Shown in pieces: positions 60,391 through 64,000 of a stretch of DNA of 64,000 nt. Each line of letters begins with the position of its first letter. Position 1 is the first letter of the stretch. Below the pieces are notes generated by a model. The model saw nothing but the letters and a program-made list of their open reading frames with translations. It was not told where the DNA came from and did no database searches. The position numbers were made by a program, and so were the translations under genes. Origin of the DNA: Jaltomata sinuosa (lineage: Eukaryota; Streptophyta; Magnoliopsida; Solanales; Solanaceae); the NCBI GenBank assembly GCA_003996215.1, contig QJPP01001701.1, forward strand, positions 586,605 to 650,604. The letters are read 5' to 3'.

Positions 60391-61119
60391 TAAAAATGGA
60401 CTCAAAGTCCATAGATTGAGTCCAAAAGACAGACGGACCTCCAGAAATGGGCCGAGAAGCCCACTCTTCTCTTCTCTCTTCTTTCTTTATTTGTATTCAA
60501 TTTGTGTTAATTGTGTGTGTTTCTATCCTTTTTCGGTAAGGACGAAAAAAATGACTTGTTTATTGAAAACCATTTTGAAAATCTAATTAAAGTTTCCAAG
60601 ACATCTTCAATTTAAAGCAAGAGTCGTCACTTAGTTTTTATAAAGTTAAAACCAAGAAAAACTTATAAGAATTTTTAAAACCCAAAACAGTTAAAGGTTT
60701 TAAAAAAATTGAGAGATTAAGGGTAAGGATTCAGGTTAATACTCTTGGAAGGGTGTTAAGGCACCAAGAGTATCCGCTAACTCGCTGTTGCCCGGGCTTG
60801 TTTGAAAAACTAACTTGTTGACTAACTTTTGAAAATGGGGTTGATTTGTATGAAAACGTCTTGTTTATAAAGAGTTGATTTTAAAGGAGATAATATACGA
60901 AAGAGTTGTTTTTATACACGAAGGAAAAAGAGTTGATATTTGATTGAAACGACTAAGAAAAATAGTAATTAATCTTAAAAATGTTTAAACAGAAATATTG
61001 ACTTTGTTTAGGAATAATTCAACTAAGTTTACAAAGTCAGTCCAAGTTATACAATTAAAACTAATTAATAATTAAAGACATAATTAAATCACTAAGCTAA
61101 TCCTGGCCTAATTTCTAGT

Positions 61120-61400
61120 GTGTGGGCCCTCTTTAGGCCCACCGTCGTTCTTTGGACTTGGTCCATTCTTTCAATTTTCTGCCCTTTTTGGGCTTCCGCA
61201 ACTTCTTGACATTATGGGCTTTGGCCCATTTTATTCATTTATTTAGTTCATTTTTTGGACTTTCTGCTGGTGCAAATCCACTTGGGCTTTGGCCCATTTT
61301 CTTCTTCTTCTGTTGTTGCTTAACTTTATACTACTCAGCCCTTTTTGGGCTTAATCAATCAGATCCGGACAATGTTGGGCTAGGCCCAACGGAGAAATGC
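61120..61400. promoter_or_regulatory. Cluster of TGGGCY/GGCCCA words in LTR3
   Basis: GTGGGCCC, AGGCCCACC, two copies of TGGGCTTTGGCCCA, two TTTGGGCTT and TGGGCTAGGCCCAAC within 280 bases: nine or more half-sites. TGGGCY is the plant 'site II' element bound by TCP factors. Here it lies downstream of the LTR3 TATA, so a promoter role is uncertain. Confidence 0.5.
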
Positions 61401-62569
61401 AAAGGATGTTTGAGAGTTCAATTGGACTCCACCATATGATCATGCATAAAAAGAGAAGTAAAAATAAGGATTAGCATATGTTTAAATAAATTTAAGCAAG
61501 AACAATCAAGTAATATACAGATTTTATGCTTGAAAAATATATTTCCTAACAGTTAATTCACAGAAATTCATACGAAATCAAAACATATGAAATAGGATAT
61601 TCAGCCTAACCCAAGACAACAAATCACAAATTTTAACACACAAGGATCATAGTATCATGCTTACAGTATTCCAACCTTTCAAACATCAACGAAGACTATT
61701 CATTTGAACTTATCATTTTCTAGAAGTCGAAGAGGATAAAAGAGGATATATCAAATAGATCATATATGCACAGATGCCTAATTTTGAAGAAAAATATGAC
61801 ATGATACCATAGAGGCATGAAAACAGTCTCAGACATTTATCACACTAAGTCATATTCAATATCCAAACTTTAAAGGTTTAATCATGAGAAAATGTAGATA
61901 TTGGTAACAAAGGGACTTTTTGAATCGAAACTCAGGAGAACATTAACACAAAATCACTTAGAACATGGGAAAAGCTTAGCTAAAGAACATAATCCTAATA
62001 TCACATATTACCCAAAGAGAGACAAATCAGAAGAAAACAAGAAGGCTGGACAGATTTTAATAGGGTAGACATCAATCACAAATGTATAACTAGTTGAACA
62101 TCATATGAGAGCCAGGTGGGTTTCTAGAGGAAATGTTATCATAGAAAGAATCAAAACTATTAGTCCAACATAGCCTAGAAAAAATAGACTGGTTTTAAAA
62201 CAATATCATGCCTAGAACAATTAGCCCAATCACACCAGTTAAAGGTTCATATGAAGCATGTAGCATACAAAAATAGGCAATGGAGTCAGTATCTATTGAA
62301 GGATTAAACAGAGGAGCTTACAAAGGTGAGGAGCATATCATGAGAGGATATGACTCACCTCTAGTTCCTAATCACGATAAAAGCTCATATGCATACAATA
62401 ACATAGGGTCAAAATTTATTAAACCAGATCAAGGCAGGCTCTAAATCACAACTAGCACCTCACACCTAGTCATCTAACATGATCAAAAAGAAAAGTCCAG
62501 AAAGATGAAGAAAAGCAGGATAGGAGCTTTAATCAAGCCTAAAGAAAACAGGGGAGAAACAGGAAAGGG

Positions 62570-63300
62570 TTAAATCAACATTAATCATCTTGTCAATTAG
62601 TTCGAACAGCAAATCTGATTCTATACTCAAGACAAACAGGAACCAGTGGAAATCATGAAGTCTTTAAGAGGAAATAGTGTTCAAAAATTATCATAAACAC
62701 CAACTTAAACATGAGAAAACAACACCAGAACTCGACCAATTCATATACACAAGTTAATGTCATCACATAGCCATTTTAGCATAGATGAAATAGTGAAGGA
62801 AAAAGAAGAAGAAGAAAATAGAATAAAAGCAAGACAAAAGAAATTAAAGACAAATAGGAAAAAGTCAAGTATCAAGCATTTCTTATCCTAAATCCTAATA
62901 ACAGATTCCACACTCATATTCATAGCATTTGGATATCACGTAGGTCAAACAAAAACTAGTGAAACCATGAGATTTCTAAAGAGAACTCAACACTATACTA
63001 ACCTAAGATCATGAGAAACAACATTAATGTTCAACCAATTCATATACAAAAAATGGTGCAACACATGGCATGGACAGAATCAACAAAAGGAAAGACAGGG
63101 CAGGGACATTATCATGACAAAAGGGGATTGGGGAAAAACAAGAGGGGGTTGAGCATTTTACTAAATTGACAAAACATACTTCATATTCATGTTCATAGCA
63201 CTTACATGGTTACTCAAATCAAATGAATCAGTGAGGTTTCTAATGAAGCTACTACTCAAAAATCACAACATACAATAGTCCAAAATCATAACAAAATAGC
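62570..63300 (-). repeat. Diverged ~290-bp tandem repeats in LTR3
   Basis: Three imperfect copies begin near 62573, 62872 and 63151. Each has a CATATTCATRTTCATAGCA-like phrase (or decayed form), then ARTGAAACCATGAG and ATGAGAAAACAACA...CCAATTCATATACA in the first two. The third is shorter. Confidence 0.6.
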
Positions 63301-63611
63301 ATTAAAACAATAAACAGGCCTAAAATCCAGATTTACTAAACATCAAACCTTAACTAGTGTAAAAAAAACAAGAAAAATAGCAAAGAGAGAAGAGGGTGAG
63401 AGGTGTACCTTTTTAAGTGCAGCGACTTGTGACCTCGAACTTCACCGTAAGATTTCACCACCGATGGATTAGTAATGAACTCGTTAGGATTCGATTTCTT
63501 AGTGTTTCTTCTCAAGCAGGTGACCGGTTACGTAGGGTTAGAGAAATCGATTCTCCAGAACCCTCAATTTTTCCCCGAAATCAGCTACCTTCACATGCAA
63601 CTAAGGGGGGG

Positions 63612-63619
63612 TATTTATA
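63612..63619 (-). promoter_or_regulatory. TATA box, LTR3
   Basis: Minus-strand CCTATAAATACCCCCC, a strong TATA context. Confidence 0.6.
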
Positions 63620-63769
63620 GGGGGATTTTGGGTGAAAAATGAGGGGGAAAACAAGAGGGGATTTTGGGGATTTTGCTGAGGAAATTCAAATTCCTTAGCT
63701 GGAGCAACAGTTTTGTACAAAAAATGTACAAATCCATTAATTTTACGGAGGGGGGTGACACCTAGTCGA

Positions 63770-63830
63770 TTCTAGAGTCTTCTAGACCTTGCCAATACAC
63801 CCTTAATGGAATATTTGGATGGATTTTGGG
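63770..63830 (-). promoter_or_regulatory. Heat-shock-element-like array with conserved upstream block, LTR3
   Basis: On the plus strand TTC (63770), GAG (63775), TTC (63780), GAC (63785): four triplets at exact five-base spacing, 10 of 12 bases matching. It is about 150 bases upstream of the minus-strand TATA. The block at 63813-63830 is the reverse complement of CCCAAAATCCATCCAAAT, one change from the LTR2 block. Confidence 0.5.
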
Positions 63831-64000
63831 AATTTTAACGGGGGTTTAGGGTTGGTGAAGCTGTGTTCAACGTGATTGGAAGGTTGTTAGCTCTTGGGGT
63901 TTTGGACGGTCATTTGTGAGAAACGACAAAGAGGGGAGGATGAAGATGTACTGGGTATGCTGAAGTGTTGTACGAGGTGCGTTGCTTCGTACAACTAAAG

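Larger units (their letters stand above)
57279..60530 (+). repeat. LTR2: Ogre-like LTR, 5' part (right boundary uncertain)
   Basis: Starts TGTTGACACCC like Ogre1, cutting into Ogre1 ORF1, with no polypurine tract before it, so it is more likely the 5' LTR of another element than the 3' LTR of Ogre1. It shares overall layout but little sequence with Ogre1 segment a. It contains an 11-base-arm inverted repeat (57773-57798), a CT run, a heat-shock-element-like array (58164-58186), a C13 run and a TATA box (58401). The typical Ogre LTR end and primer site are not seen; around 60.53 kb it gives way to LTR3 in opposite orientation. Reading frames inside are short and unrecognised. Confidence 0.6.
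60535..64000 (-). repeat. LTR3: Ogre-like LTR in minus orientation, runs off the window
   Basis: Minus strand: TATA box at 63612-63619 with a heat-shock-like array above it, ~290-bp diverged tandem repeats (62570-63300), a GGCCCA cluster (61120-61400), then the Ogre-type distal phrases (GGTGCCTTAACACCC near 60760; GACGACTCTTGC near 60625). The distal end, around 60535, lacks a recognisable primer site. Its start (expected TGTTGACACCC) is beyond 64000. Short frames such as 61152-61439 and 63417-63620 are compositional. Confidence 0.65.

Noticed and set aside
57279..60530. LTR2 as the 3' LTR of Ogre1
   Set aside because: Both start TGTTGACACCC, but there is no polypurine tract before 57279, the boundary falls inside ORF1, and LTR2 shows little sequence match with Ogre1 segment a. 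A second Ogre-like element is simpler.
61152..61439. 95-codon frame with repeated LGLWPIFF-like phrases
   Set aside because: The repeats come from the GGGCTTTGGCCCATTTT DNA repeats of LTR3.
1..64000. Host genes, tRNAs, CRISPR-like arrays or plasmid/viral systems
   Set aside because: Every protein motif I could recognise belongs to retroelement gag or pol or Ogre ORF1; no tRNA cloverleaf, regularly spaced array or replication gene was seen by eye. A profile search could still find a small captured exon.

Overview
This window reads as plant heterochromatin made almost entirely of nested LTR retrotransposons. I find no host gene, tRNA, rRNA or CRISPR array. The chromodomain-bearing Ty3/Gypsy pol genes (chromoviruses, mostly Tekay/Del-like), the initiator-Met tRNA primer sites, and the very long Ogre/Tat-type LTRs with a tRNA-Arg-type primer site point to a flowering plant. 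General resemblance of the LTR ends suggests Solanaceae, but that is recognition, not a search result.

Layout, left to right. (1) 1-4382: minus-strand Tekay-like element TE1 (5' LTR, primer site, start of gag), cut by the window edge. It sits inside B', a minus-strand family-B LTR (4383-5987), which in turn abuts a broken minus-strand pol (element E, RT-RNase H, 5988-7269). (2) From 7270 a plus-strand Ogre-like element (Ogre1) begins. Its ~5.26 kb 5' LTR is in three pieces (7270-9247, 29472-30524, 41205-43441), because element C (9248-29466, minus, target duplication ACTTT) and element B (30525-41199, plus, target duplication TGACA) inserted into it. Element D (13583-21762, plus) then inserted into the integrase of C. 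(3) The Ogre1 primer site and leader (43442-44205) are split from its ORF1 remnant (56608-57278) by element A (44206-56607, plus, LTRs of ~3.66 kb). (4) 57279-64000 holds two more Ogre-like LTRs that converge: LTR2 (plus, from 57279) and LTR3 (minus, running off the right edge), meeting near 60.53 kb.

All coding remnants are retroelement gag, protease, reverse transcriptase, RNase H, integrase and chromodomain segments, each broken by stops and frameshifts. Many stops are TAG where relatives have CAG, as expected from CHG methylation and deamination. The intact target duplications allow the insertion order to be reconstructed.

The most interesting material is non-coding. It includes heat-shock-element-like arrays upstream of the TATA boxes of the two right-hand Ogre LTRs; subfamily-specific dyad or repeated-motif arrays beside the putative core promoter in the A, B, C/TE1 and D LTRs; paired W-box dyads in A, C and TE1; and a mosaic divergence pattern in the D LTR pair. 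I did not find a previously undescribed protein-coding system.
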